From Flavobacterium sp. (GTDB lineage: Bacteria; Bacteroidota; Bacteroidia; Flavobacteriales; Flavobacteriaceae): a DNA stretch of 64,000 nt. Every line of letters starts with the position of its first letter. Position 1 is the stretch's first letter. Positions 1 to 8,624 of this stretch are shown piece after piece. The translations under genes were made by a program, and so were the position numbers. Location: NCBI GenBank assembly GCA_016718345.1, contig JADKDN010000009.1, positions 1 to 64,000 on the forward strand, read 5' to 3'. The notes beneath the pieces were generated by a model, which saw only the letters and a program-made list of their open reading frames with translations, was not told where the DNA came from and searched no databases.

Positions 1-958
1 AATGCAGAATTCATCCCAATTTTGTCCAACAAACTGTTATACCAAAAGTCTAAATATTCCTGATGCGTTTTAAATTGTTTTCGTAAAATCCCACTCAATA
101 AATTGGTTGTTCCCGACGAATAATTCCAGGTGTTGTTTGGTTTTCCAACCAAAGGTTTATCGATTTGAGATTGTGACATGTCTTCTGCCTGAAATAACAT
201 TTTAGTCACATCCGAAATTTTGTTATAATCTTCTTCCCATTCCAAACCGGAATTCATGTGAATCAAATCGTTAAGTGTATTTTTGAACGTTCGTCGTTCT
301 TCCACTCTGCTATAGGAGCAGGTTTCATAATATCGATTTTTCCTTGTTTTTGCAAAATTCCATAATAGGTCGCTGTCAAACTTTTTGTCATGGACCAACC
401 TAAAATCTTCGAGTTTTTATTGAAACCTGTATCATATTTTTCGGCTATGATTTTGTCTTTATAGATAACAATAAGCGCACTCGTTCCTTAATTTTTATGC
501 CTTTTTATCAAAGCATTGTACAGCCAGGTTTAATTTTTATAATCAATGTTAGAAAAAACAGTGTCTTTTGGCTCGTTATTTCCGTAAGGAAAAGGTAAAG
601 TGTTGTTTCGTTTTGTTCTTTTTGGAATTTCATAGGGTTTTGTGATATCAAAATCATCGTTGATTAAAGTCGCTTCTAAACCTTCTCTATAGATTGCTTT
701 GCGTTCTTTTAATCCATAAACCGAAGCTGTGACAAACTTTCCATTTTCGTCGATGTGGTTTTTTGCTAAATCAATCATATCGATATCATTGTCGCCTTTT
801 TCAATCATTTCTTGAGAACGATTATCGATAAAGTGCCCAGAAGCCACACTTTTTGCTGAAAATCCTGAAATTAAATCCAGTTTAGGATAAGTAGTATATC
901 CATAATAAAATAGAAAAGCAACTAATGCAATTCCAATAAGTTTAACTATTTTTTTCAT
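1..958 (-). CDS. Serine hydrolase, class C beta-lactamase family (partial, frameshifted)
   Basis: The protein starts at 958 with a hydrophobic N-terminal segment (MKKIVKLIGIALVAFLFYYG), which suggests membrane anchoring or export. Its 3' end lies beyond the left edge of the window. After the open N-terminal 142 codons the frame breaks near 535 and 490, then continues with an SMTKS motif (about 380-397) that matches the SxxK nucleophile motif of class C beta-lactamase-like serine hydrolases. Further on come an HMNSGLEW segment and a YSSG segment resembling the YxN element. Another frame change lies near 295. The family includes penicillin-binding-like esterases and peptidases; the substrate cannot be inferred. 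It is transcribed away from sufS. It could be a real pseudogene, but the breaks resemble the homopolymer indels seen elsewhere in the window. Confidence 0.75.
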
Positions 959-1020
959 TTGAATAGCAGTAAAAGATTATTCAAGTAAATGTAAAAATTT
1001 AAACGAATTATTAACACCTG

Positions 1021-1055
1021 TTTGGTAAATATAGCTGCCTATTTTATTACTTTTG
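1021..1055 (+). promoter_or_regulatory. Bacteroidota-type promoter of sufS
   Basis: A TTG at 1022-1024 and TACTTTTG at 1048-1055 match the -33 TTG and -7 TAnnTTTG elements of Bacteroidota housekeeping promoters, with a 23-nt spacer. Predicted transcription start is about 1060, some 20 nt before the sufS ATG. The TTG at 1022 could be mistaken for a start codon; I read it as the -33 element. Confidence 0.6.
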
Positions 1056-1081
1056 TATTTAGAAAAATTCTAAATAAAGAA

Positions 1082-2296
1082 ATGTTAGATATCAATAAAA
1101 TAAGAACAGATTTTCCAATTCTCTCGCAAAAAGTAAATGGAAAGCCTTTAGTTTATTTTGACAACGGAGCAACATCACAAAAACCTCAGGTGGTTATTGA
1201 TGCGATTGCGACATATTATGAAGAAATCAATGCCAATATTCACAGAGGTGTTCATACGTTAAGCCAACTAGCAACAGATGCTTATGAAGCGTCTCGCGCT
1301 AAAATTCAAAAGCATATTAATGCTAAGTTTCCTCACGAAATCATTTTCACCTCGGGTACCACACATGGCATTAATTTGGTTGCCAATGGTTTTGCTTCGA
1401 TTTTAAAATCGGGTGATGAGGTTTTAGTTTCTGCTATGGAACACCACAGTAACATTGTACCTTGGCAAATGTTGTGCGAAAAAACAGGCGCCAGATTAAG
1501 AGTTATTCCAATGAACGAAAAAGGAGAATTGATTCTTTCAGCCTATGATGAATTACTTTCTGAAAAGACTAAAATTGTTACCGTAAATCATATTTCAAAT
1601 GCGCTTGGAACCATCAATCCTATAAAATATATGATTGATAAAGCGCATGAAGTTGGAGCGGCTATATTGATTGATGGTGCGCAAGCCGTTTCTCATTTGA
1701 AACCAGATGTTCAAGAATTGGATTGTGATTTCTATGTTTTTTCAGGACACAAAATGTTTGGACCAACAGGATCAGGAATTCTATATGGTAAAGAATCGTG
1801 GTTGAACACACTTCCGCCTTATCAGGGCGGCGGCGAAATGATCAAAGAAGTTACTTTCGAAAAGACAACCTATGCCGATTTGCCTCATAAATTTGAAGCT
1901 GGAACACCCAATATAGCAGGAGGAATTGTTTTAGGCACCGCAGTGGATTATATTAATTCGATTGGGATTGAAAACATTCAAGAACAAGAAAAAGAATTAT
2001 TAGAGTACGGAACTCAAAGATTGCTTGAAATAGAAGGTTTGAAAATTTTTGGAACAGCAACAACAAAAACTTCCGTAATTTCGTTTAATATTGAAGGTGT
2101 TCATCCGTACGATATTGGTACGATAATTGACAAATTAGGTATAGCGGTTCGGACGGGTCACCATTGTGCACAGCCCGTAATGAATTTCTTCAATATTCCA
2201 GGAACGATAAGAGCATCATTTGCTTTCTATAACACCAAGGAAGAGGTTGACTTAATGGTTGAAGCTGTTAAAAAAGCAAAATTAATGTTGTCATAA
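1082..2296 (+). CDS. sufS: Cysteine desulfurase SufS
   Basis: This PLP enzyme removes sulfur from cysteine as a persulfide and passes it to SufE for iron-sulfur cluster assembly in the cytosol. The 404-aa length is typical for SufS. The PLP lysine is Lys224 in FSGHKMFGPTGSG, and the catalytic cysteine is Cys362 in RTGHHCAQP. An AMEHHSN segment is also present. I chose ATG 1082 because the protein then begins MLDINKIRTDFPIL as in family members, and because the in-frame upstream TTG sits in the promoter. sufE follows after one intervening gene. No sufBCD is visible in the window, so the scaffold genes must lie elsewhere. Confidence 0.95.
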   Translation: MLDINKIRTDFPILSQKVNGKPLVYFDNGATSQKPQVVIDAIATYYEEINANIHRGVHTLSQLATDAYEASRAKIQKHINAKFPHEIIFTSGTTHGINLVANGFASILKSGDEVLVSAMEHHSNIVPWQMLCEKTGARLRVIPMNEKGELILSAYDELLSEKTKIVTVNHISNALGTINPIKYMIDKAHEVGAAILIDGAQAVSHLKPDVQELDCDFYVFSGHKMFGPTGSGILYGKESWLNTLPPYQGGGEMIKEVTFEKTTYADLPHKFEAGTPNIAGGIVLGTAVDYINSIGIENIQEQEKELLEYGTQRLLEIEGLKIFGTATTKTSVISFNIEGVHPYDIGTIIDKLGIAVRTGHHCAQPVMNFFNIPGTIRASFAFYNTKEEVDLMVEAVKKAKLMLS

Positions 2297-2312
2297 AAAT
2301 AAATTAGATCTT

Positions 2313-2743
2313 ATGAAAATACTATCTCTATTGTTCTTAACTCTTTTTTTAGGAAAGGGATGCGAGGCTCAAAAAAATGAAGATTTGGAAACCACTGTGG
2401 TTGAATATGTTGCCAATACAAGGGGTTTTTATAAAAAAATAGTAGTCCAAAATAAAACCATTACTGTTTCTAAAGACAGAAGAGGAGACGATAATCCCAC
2501 ACCTGTAAAGATTGCCAGACGCTGATTGGCAAAAAATTATAGAAGCTTTCAAAAGTTGATTTAGATGAACTTCCAAATCTAGAGCTCCATCAAAAAACGA
2601 TTTTATGATGGAGCAGCCATAGCCAATTAAAAAATACATATAAAGATAAAACTTACGAATCTTCATCTTTTGACCATGGTAATCCTCCGTCTGAAATTAA
2701 AAAATTAACAAAAATAAATGCTTTAGTTAAAGAAAAAGAATGA
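2313..2743 (+). CDS. Small exported protein of unknown function (frameshifted)
   Basis: A signal peptide (MKILSLLFLTLFLGKGCEAQ, ending in a possible lipobox-like GC) begins at 2313, 16 bases after sufS. The first 70 codons are open. The frame then shifts near 2518 (KIARR versus a likely DADWQKIIEAF), again near 2552, and around 2580-2625. Joined, the reading runs through ELPNLEAPS, YDGAAIA, a KDKTYESSSFDHGNPP segment and KINALVKEKE to the TGA at 2741-2743, which overlaps the sufE ATG. About 143 residues result. The sufS-X-sufE arrangement and the 4-base stop/start overlap suggest cotranscription. I do not recognise a characterised family. The conserved-looking continuation argues for sequencing errors in one real gene. 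Confidence 0.55.
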
Positions 2744-3159
2744 AGATAAAAGAAATACAAGACGAAATTGTCGATGAGTTTTCGATGTTTGATGATTGGA
2801 TGCAGCGCTATGAATACATCATTGAGTTAGGAAAAAGTCTCCCGCTAATAAAAGAAGAGTTCAAAACAGACGATAATTTAATTAAAGGATGTCAATCTAA
2901 AGTGTGGCTGAAGGGAGAACAAAACGAAGATAAAATCATTTTTACAGCCGATAGCGATGCTATTTTAACGAAAGGAATTATTGCTATTTTAATTCGCACT
3001 TTTTCCAATCAGAAAGCAAGCGATATTTTGGATGCCGACATGAGTTTTATTGATGAAATTGGCTTAAAAGAGCATTTATCACCAACGCGTGCTAATGGAT
3101 TAGTTTCGATGATAAAAAATATTAAAATGTATGCTTTGGCATTCAACACAAAAAAATAA
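2740..3159 (+). CDS. sufE: Cysteine desulfuration protein SufE
   Basis: SufE takes persulfide sulfur from SufS and carries it to the Suf scaffold. The protein is 139 aa, normal for the family. Cys51 in the GCQSKVWL motif is the sulfur-accepting cysteine, at the same position as in characterised SufE proteins. The start ATG overlaps the stop of the preceding gene (ATGA), indicating translational coupling. A DUF59 gene starts 5 nt after its stop. Confidence 0.93.
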   Translation: MKIKEIQDEIVDEFSMFDDWMQRYEYIIELGKSLPLIKEEFKTDDNLIKGCQSKVWLKGEQNEDKIIFTADSDAILTKGIIAILIRTFSNQKASDILDADMSFIDEIGLKEHLSPTRANGLVSMIKNIKMYALAFNTKK

Positions 3160-3163
3160 AACT

Positions 3164-3487
3164 ATGGAACAAGCAATAGACACCAACTTATTAGGAGAAG
3201 AAATCGTAAAAAAATTGAAAACCATTTACGACCCTGAAATTCCTGTAGATATCTATGAATTGGGATTAATTTATGATGTTATGGTCAATGAGGATTATGA
3301 AGTAAAAATCCTTATGACATTAACCTCTCCAAATTGTCCAGTTGCAGAAACACTACCATTAGAAGTAGAAGAAAAAATCAAATCAATTGAATACGTCAAA
3401 GATGCCGATGTAGAAATTACGTTTGATCCGCCATGGAGCAAGGATTTAATGAGCGAGGAAGCAAAATTAGAATTAGGAATGTTGTAA
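3164..3487 (+). CDS. DUF59/MIP18-family iron-sulfur assembly protein (SufT-like)
   Basis: This 107-aa protein has the signature DPEIPVDIYELGLIYDV near residues 22-38 and a TSPNCPVAE segment containing the conserved cysteine of MIP18/PaaD/SufT-like proteins. Such proteins assist iron-sulfur cluster maturation, and the position directly after sufE supports that role. The correct start is ATG 3164 (MEQAIDTNLL): the longer reading from 3131 would overlap the end of sufE. Specific partners cannot be read from the sequence. Confidence 0.88.
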   Translation: MEQAIDTNLLGEEIVKKLKTIYDPEIPVDIYELGLIYDVMVNEDYEVKILMTLTSPNCPVAETLPLEVEEKIKSIEYVKDADVEITFDPPWSKDLMSEEAKLELGML

Positions 3488-3492
3488 AAAGC

Positions 3493-4005
3493 ATGCAAGA
3501 AGAAATTATAAATAAGGTAGCAAATTCAGCACTCGAAGTTTTCGATTTGGAAGATTATTATCCAAAAGGAATACGTTCTCAAATTGATATTTCACAATGG
3601 CTTATTGAAGGATTTTTATTGAAAGAAAAAGACTTTCGCGAAGCACTCAAGCAACACGATTGGTCACAGTATCAGGGTCACTTGGTAGCTGTTAATTGCT
3701 CTACGGATGCCATATTGCCCGCTTGGGCTTCCATTTTAGTTACCATTCATGTTGCTCCATTTGCAAAGAAAGTTGTAAACGGAAGTTTGGAGGATTTAAA
3801 CACAGCACTCTATCAAGAGTTATTGTCAACCTTAGATTATTCGCCGTATAAAGACAAATCTGTTATTATAAAAGGGTGTTCAAAAAAGCCAGTTCCCATG
3901 AGTGCTTATATACTTTCTGCTCAAAAACTGCAACCTTTTGCACGAAGTATTATGTATGGTGAAGCATGTTCAGCCGTTCCACTATATAAATCTCCCAAAA
4001 AGTAA
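3493..4005 (+). CDS. DUF2480 family protein
   Basis: A 170-aa soluble protein starting at ATG 3493, 5 nt after the SufT-like gene. It contains the DUF2480 pattern: VANSALEVFDLEDYYP near the N-terminus, then IDISQWLIEGFLLKEKDFR and HDWSQYQGHLVAVNCSTDAILPAWA. It has three cysteines in notable contexts (NCSTDAI, KGCSKK, GEACS). No function is established for the family as far as I know. Its place as the last gene of the suf block suggests a role linked to iron-sulfur metabolism, but this is inference from context. Confidence 0.85.
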   Translation: MQEEIINKVANSALEVFDLEDYYPKGIRSQIDISQWLIEGFLLKEKDFREALKQHDWSQYQGHLVAVNCSTDAILPAWASILVTIHVAPFAKKVVNGSLEDLNTALYQELLSTLDYSPYKDKSVIIKGCSKKPVPMSAYILSAQKLQPFARSIMYGEACSAVPLYKSPKK

Positions 4006-4048
4006 GCTTTAAAATAAGCAACTGATTTTAACAGTTTGATTGTTTTAG

Positions 4049-4056
4049 TATCTTTG
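4049..4056 (+). promoter_or_regulatory. -7 promoter element (TATCTTTG)
   Basis: TATCTTTG matches the Bacteroidota TAnnTTTG element 25 nt before the DUF3078 gene start. No TTG with ideal spacing is visible upstream, so the call rests on the -7 match and its position. Confidence 0.45.
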
Positions 4057-4080
4057 CCGAATAATTTTTAAAATAATAAA

Positions 4081-5011
4081 ATGAAAAAAATTCTAGTACT
4101 AGTACTTTTTTTTAGCTGGATTGTTTCGGTTGAAGCGCAAAATTCTGAAAAGGAATTAATTCAAAATACAGAAAAAGCAGTCAAAATAATAGCGGATACT
4201 ACAGGAAATGGATGGAAAAAGAAAGGAAACTTTTCTTTTCTATTTAATCAATCCAATTTTAATAATTGGATTGCCGGAGGAGAAGATAACTTGTCGGGTA
4301 ATTTAAGCATTAATTACGATTTCAATTACAAGAAAAATGATTTGACTTGGGACAATAAAGTTCTATCTTCTTATGGTTTATTACAAACTAAGAATGCCGA
4401 TTTTGAAAAGAAAACAGATGACCGTTTCGAATTTAATTCTGTTCTTGGGAAAAAGAGCTTTTGGCGATTGGTTTTATTCGTTATTTTTAAATTTCAGAAC
4501 TCAGTTTACCAAAGGCTATGTATATAGTAAAGACGATATAGGAAGAGAAATTAGAACAGAATATACCAATGTGTTTTCTCCGGGCTATTTAACTTTTGGA
4601 CCCGGATTGTTTTGGAAGAAGAATGAAAATTTTAAAATAAATTTTGCTCCTTTAACTTCTAAGTTAACTTTTGTTGACAAGGCGAAAACTTCAAAATTTG
4701 ATTATGTAGACGGAACTTATTTTGGTGTTGATGCTAACAAAAGTTATCGTTATGAATTGGGTTTTTATGCATCCTTGTATTACAAGTTGAATTTAATGAC
4801 CAATGTTTCAGCTGAAAACACATTAAATATGTACACAAACTATTTAGAAAAGCCAGAGAATGTTGATATAGATTATTCATTGGCAATTGTAATGAGAATC
4901 AATAGGTATTTGTCAACTAACTTAGCATTTCAAGCCATTTATGATGACAATGCCTTTCAAGGTTTGCAAACAAGACAAGTATTGGGTCTAGGAGTTAATT
5001 TTGGATTTTAA
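4081..5011 (+). CDS. DUF3078 domain outer-membrane-type protein (frameshifted)
   Basis: The protein begins with a signal peptide (MKKILVLVLFFSWIVSVEAQ) followed by NGWKKKGNFSFLFNQSNFNNWIAGGEDNLSGN in pieces, a pattern typical of DUF3078 proteins with alternating beta strands. The first frame runs to about 4450. There GGGAAAAAGAG carries a one-base indel, and the other frame continues with AFGDWFYSLFLNFRTQFTKGY to a terminal VLGLGVNFGF, ending in Phe as many outer-membrane barrels do. Joined, the protein is about 310 aa. Likely located in the outer membrane; function unknown. A hairpin terminator follows at 5031. Confidence 0.8.
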
Positions 5012-5030
5012 ATTATCACCTGAATATTAA

Positions 5031-5066
5031 AAAAGAAAGCCTTCAAATTTTGAAGGCTTTCTTTTT
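5031..5066. terminator. Bidirectional rho-independent terminator
   Basis: Stem GAAAGCCTTCAAA with its complement TTTGAAGGCTTTC flanks a short loop, with A-tract upstream and T-tract downstream. It lies between convergent genes (DUF3078 on plus, barrel protein on minus) and can serve both. Confidence 0.85.
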
Positions 5067-5084
5067 ATGGAATAGTACGTTTTT

Positions 5085-5579
5085 CTATAAATTAAAAGAA
5101 GCACCAATATTAACTGTAAATTGATTATTATAATTATCAAAACCAGTTATGTTAGTGTCGTATTTTGCAATTGGAATACCCGCTTCAGTGTACAATCCAA
5201 ACCCTTCTGAAAAGAAATAACGAAATCCTAAATGCGCACCAAAATTTCTTAATCCCAAGTCTAATCCTGGATAAACATCCATTTTTTTATCTAATCCGAT
5301 GACATTTCCTAAATTAGCATTAAAACGTGCTTTTACATCAATTCTATCGCCAAACTCGGGCTTTAAATTTGGAAATTCTTGAACAGACAATAAATATGAT
5401 GCGATAAAACCATAGGACATATTTTCACCTATACCAAAATCAGTTGATAAGTGAATTCCCGTTGCACCATCTTGAATATTAGCTCCCACTTGTGCTTTAA
5501 TATCACCTTTACCTTTAAAGGCTTGAGCATTGATAAATCCAATTGATAAAAGTAATGATAGGGTAATAATTTTTTTCAT
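5085..5579 (-). CDS. Small outer-membrane beta-barrel protein
   Basis: 164 aa with a clear signal peptide (MKKIITLSLLLSIGFINAQ) and a body of alternating amphipathic strands rich in Gly and aromatics. It ends in NIGASFNL, a barrel-like C-terminal strand. I recognise the general class of small flavobacterial porin-like proteins but not a specific function. A CAAAAATA at 5608-5615 (TATTTTTG on the minus strand) is a plausible -7 promoter element, giving a leader of about 25 nt. Confidence 0.75.
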   Translation of the reverse strand: MKKIITLSLLLSIGFINAQAFKGKGDIKAQVGANIQDGATGIHLSTDFGIGENMSYGFIASYLLSVQEFPNLKPEFGDRIDVKARFNANLGNVIGLDKKMDVYPGLDLGLRNFGAHLGFRYFFSEGFGLYTEAGIPIAKYDTNITGFDNYNNQFTVNIGASFNL

Positions 5580-5626
5580 GATTGTATATGTGTTAGTAAT
5601 TATTAAGCAAAAATAGTTGAATAAAT

Positions 5627-6351
5627 TTAATTTCTACCTTTTTCATTAGGATATAAACTAGGTAGTGGTTCACTTTGCCAAAAGTCTTTAGTATCAACAT
5701 CCATGATTGTTAATGGGCCTGTAAATGCTGCACCAGTATCAACATTCCAAACATTTGCCATTTGCAAAGGAACGGTCTTTCCAATTCTCGTTAGCGGAGT
5801 ATGACCAATGTATATTTCTTTGTATAATGTAAATCGTTTTGGGTAGTTGTAATCAGTAGGCTTTATATTTTTATTCAATCCCAATGCTGTTTCCCACAGC
5901 GTTCTATCCCAGTAGAACATTTCTGGGAAGTATTCAAAATCAATACCATTCATATTGGTGAATCCCGCATGAATGAATAAACGATTTTTTCGTCTAGGTA
6001 ATAATTGGATAATGATTGTAAGAATTCAACATGCTTTTTCTTTACAGCATCTGAAACTTTTGTGTAGGCTAAAACGGTTGCTTCTCCGCCATGTTTGTAC
6101 CACATTAAATTGTCTTTGTTTTCATTGAGCCAAGACAATAAAAGGTCGTCATGATTACCACGAATAAAAATGCAATTTTGACGTTGGTTCAATTCAATTA
6201 AAAAGTCTAAAACATCTGGCGATTGACTCCAACCATCGACATAATCTCCAAGAAAAATCAATTGGTCATTAGAGGTAACCTTAGCCCTTTCCATAATTTG
6301 GTGTAGCGCTCGTAAACCACCGTGAATATCTCCTATAACGAGTGTTCTCAT
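5627..6351 (-). CDS. Metallophosphoesterase, PPP-type serine/threonine phosphatase (frameshifted)
   Basis: Starts MRTLVIGDIHGGLRALHQ and has the three PPP-family metal/phosphate motifs in order: GDIHG (residues 7-11), GDYVDGW (about 35-41) and RGNHDD (about 64-69). The frame breaks near 5985, where one A appears missing from an A-run. The correct reading continues RLFIHAGF then NMNGIDFEYFPEMFYWDRTLW and IYIGHTPLTRIG to the stop at 5627, giving about 241 aa. The later IHAG and GHTP segments supply the remaining metal-binding histidines. Such enzymes dephosphorylate proteins or dinucleotide polyphosphates; the substrate is unknown. It follows an AlbA_2 gene 17 nt upstream on the same strand, probably cotranscribed. 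Confidence 0.85.
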
Positions 6352-6368
6352 TGTTTTATCAAATTTTT

Positions 6369-7507
6369 CTATTCAGCATTGTATTTCATTTTTCTCAAAA
6401 TACGAAGTGCTTCTTTGAACGACAAATATACTTGAGTAAATGGTTTTAAAAGGTCTTTGGCATCAATTAGTTTTTGTTTGGCTTCATCAAAGCCATTCAG
6501 GTAACAAATCATAAATGTAGAGGGTAAATTTCCAAGATCCTTCAGCTCTCTTTCGGTTAGTGAAAGCCCGTTTTGAAGTTTGTTTATCAAAATTAAGTTG
6601 GAATTATAGATGTGAAACAACATTTTTTTATTGAATTCTGGAGGCTGAAAAAGCATTTCTTGATCTATTTTATAATAGCCATTTTCATAAAAACGAATGG
6701 TTTTTTTTTCGAGAGGATAGTAGCTAGTTTTGTCATTTAAACCCAACGGCACATGTTCAATGATGGTAAAACTGTTTTCGTCAAATGTAATTGTTACTTC
6801 GTCTAAAGCGGAATAAAATAGTTTAATTTGTTCGTTTATTAATTCAATATCCACTCTGGAAAGAAATGTTTGGTTGTGTATTTTCTTAGGAATTCCAGCC
6901 CAGCAAATGACGAATAATTCTTTAAAAACTTTATACTTTGGAGCCATGTCTTTGTGTCTGAAATTCATAAAATCAATGACGCCATCAAGTGTATACGCTA
7001 TGCTGTTTCTGGAATTATTTTCGATACCAATTACCGTTTCAGTATTTTGATAATTTTTTTCAAACTCATTTTCAACAGGAACCGTATTACTTCCACGTCT
7101 TATAAAAACACTATTAGGTAGAATGGTGTGTATTCCTTTTTTAAAAAAAGAAGTTCTTTTTTCGGTTTAATAGTCACTAAACCAATCACTTTATCTTTTG
7201 GTAAGTTGGGAAACGGAACATTTTCATATTGAATTTTAGGAGGATTTTCTAAAAAAGCGTTTACCAAATTTTGAATGCGACTATCATCAAAAAAATCATC
7301 ACCTACAATCTCATTATCATGATCTTCAACGCCAACAACAATATAGGAATTATTTGAAGGATTTGAATTTGATAATGCACAAATATGTTTCAAAAATTTT
7401 GCTTTTCCTTCTCGAGTATGAAGATTCAATTGCCGCTTTTTATCATAAAAGCTACATTCATCATTGTGAGCTAAAAGATTTTTAATTAGTAGGCGTTTGT
7501 TAATCAT
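6369..7507 (-). CDS. AlbA_2 (Schlafen-type) domain protein (frameshifted)
   Basis: The N-terminal 120 residues carry the AlbA_2 pattern: NDECSFYDKKRQLNLHTREGKAKFLKHICALSNS (in pieces), SYIVVGVEDHDNEIVGDDF and RIQNLVNAFLENPPKIQYE. This domain is found in DNA/RNA-binding ATPase-annotated and Schlafen-like proteins. The frame is lost near 7140 in T-runs and resumes as GIHTILPNSVFIRRGSNTVP, continuing uninterrupted into the segment from 6968 to 6369. So two apparent genes are one of about 378 aa. The C-terminal 200 residues are of unrecognised fold. It probably forms an operon with the downstream phosphatase. Function is unknown; AlbA_2 proteins range from regulators to defence-linked factors, and nothing here decides. 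Confidence 0.75.
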
Positions 7508-7540
7508 GGTTGAAGTGTCAAAACGGTAAAGAAAATTGTT

Positions 7541-8413
7541 TTACGGCACATCTTTCCCCATGCTTTCGACCCAAATAGCAAACCAATCTTCTTTTTCGAG
7601 TTGTAAATCAACGGCTTTCATTAAAGATTGAATCCGAGCAACATTTACTGTTCCAGCAATTGGAATTACTTTTGCAGGGTGCCGCAAAATCCACGAAAGT
7701 AATATTGTATCAGAGCCCACATGATATTTTTCGACTAATTTGACTAAAATTCTTTTTAATCGTCTGGTTTGTTCAATGTCTTCTCTAAAGACTGTTCCAA
7801 GCGGATTCCAAGACATAGGTCTTATATTGTGAATTTGCATATAATCAAAACTTCCATCAAGCATGGCTTCAAGATGAGTTGCAGAAAATTGAACCTGATT
7901 GTAGCTGACTTCTGTTTTTTGGCGAATCAATTCGGTTTGAGATGAAGTAAAATTAGAAAGGCCAAAATCAATGATTTTTCCTTCGGTTTTTAGTTTTAAA
8001 ACCGCTTCTGCAATTTCATCGGCATGCATTAAAGGACTGGGTCGATGTAGTAAAAGTACATCTAAGAAATCGGTTTGTAAATTTTTTAATGAATTTTCTA
8101 CAGACCAAATAATGTAGTCTTTGGAGTAATTGTAATGTTTAATAGTGTTCGTTCTGTTTTCAGAAACAAGTTGAATACCGCACTTAGAAATAAGTTGCAT
8201 TTTTTCCCTTAAAATTTTGCTTGAAGCAAATGCTTTTCCAAAAGCAGCTTCGGTTGTATAAGAACCATAAATATCTGCATGGTCAAAGGTGGTAATCTTG
8301 TTTTCAAGACAAATATGAATCATATTTTCCATCTCTTTTTGATTGAGGTTTTTATCCCAAATTCCCCAACTCATAGTTCCAGCAACAATAGGTGATAATA
8401 CAGTTTTACTCAT
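7541..8413 (-). CDS. Aldo/keto reductase
   Basis: A 290-aa cytosolic oxidoreductase of the aldo/keto reductase superfamily (NADPH-dependent carbonyl reduction). Key elements in order: FDHADIYGSY with the catalytic Asp and Tyr near residues 45-50, LISKCGIQ with the Lys, LLLHRPSPL with the His, GKIIDFGLSNF, a YNQVQFS segment and a C-terminal IPIAGTVNVARIQSL cofactor-binding segment. It resembles the YdhF-type subgroup. Substrate unknown. Its start is divergent from moxR, with 211 nt between them. Confidence 0.9.
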   Translation of the reverse strand: MSKTVLSPIVAGTMSWGIWDKNLNQKEMENMIHICLENKITTFDHADIYGSYTTEAAFGKAFASSKILREKMQLISKCGIQLVSENRTNTIKHYNYSKDYIIWSVENSLKNLQTDFLDVLLLHRPSPLMHADEIAEAVLKLKTEGKIIDFGLSNFTSSQTELIRQKTEVSYNQVQFSATHLEAMLDGSFDYMQIHNIRPMSWNPLGTVFREDIEQTRRLKRILVKLVEKYHVGSDTILLSWILRHPAKVIPIAGTVNVARIQSLMKAVDLQLEKEDWFAIWVESMGKDVP

Positions 8414-8624
8414 AGTTCTTATCTTTTAATAAATGTGATATATCTCTTGTTTTTAGAAAGATTTTTTTTAGTTCTTAAAAATATGAAAATTGTTTCACAA
8501 ATCATCCTTAAAATTCAAGCAATAAGATAAGTTTTAACCATTTTTTAACATCTTTCAACTAAAAAAAAATTCAATTTGCACTGTTAAAATTAGTCAATTC
8601 AATTCGAAACAATAAATAGAACAA

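Noticed and set aside
1022..1081. In-frame N-terminal extension of sufS from a TTG at 1022
   Set aside because: The TTG fits a -33 promoter element with the matching -7 at 1048, and the family start agrees with ATG 1082.
5627..5953. A separate short gene after the phosphatase
   Set aside because: It contains the expected C-terminal phosphatase motifs and joins through a single missing A.
6369..6968. A separate 199-residue gene downstream of the AlbA_2 gene
   Set aside because: Translation between 7140 and 6968 is open and continuous with it in the shifted frame, so it is the C-terminal part of the same protein.
8414..8624. Clear promoter for the Bat operon
   Set aside because: A TTG near 8575 exists but no TAnnTTTG at suitable distance; the evidence is too weak to annotate.
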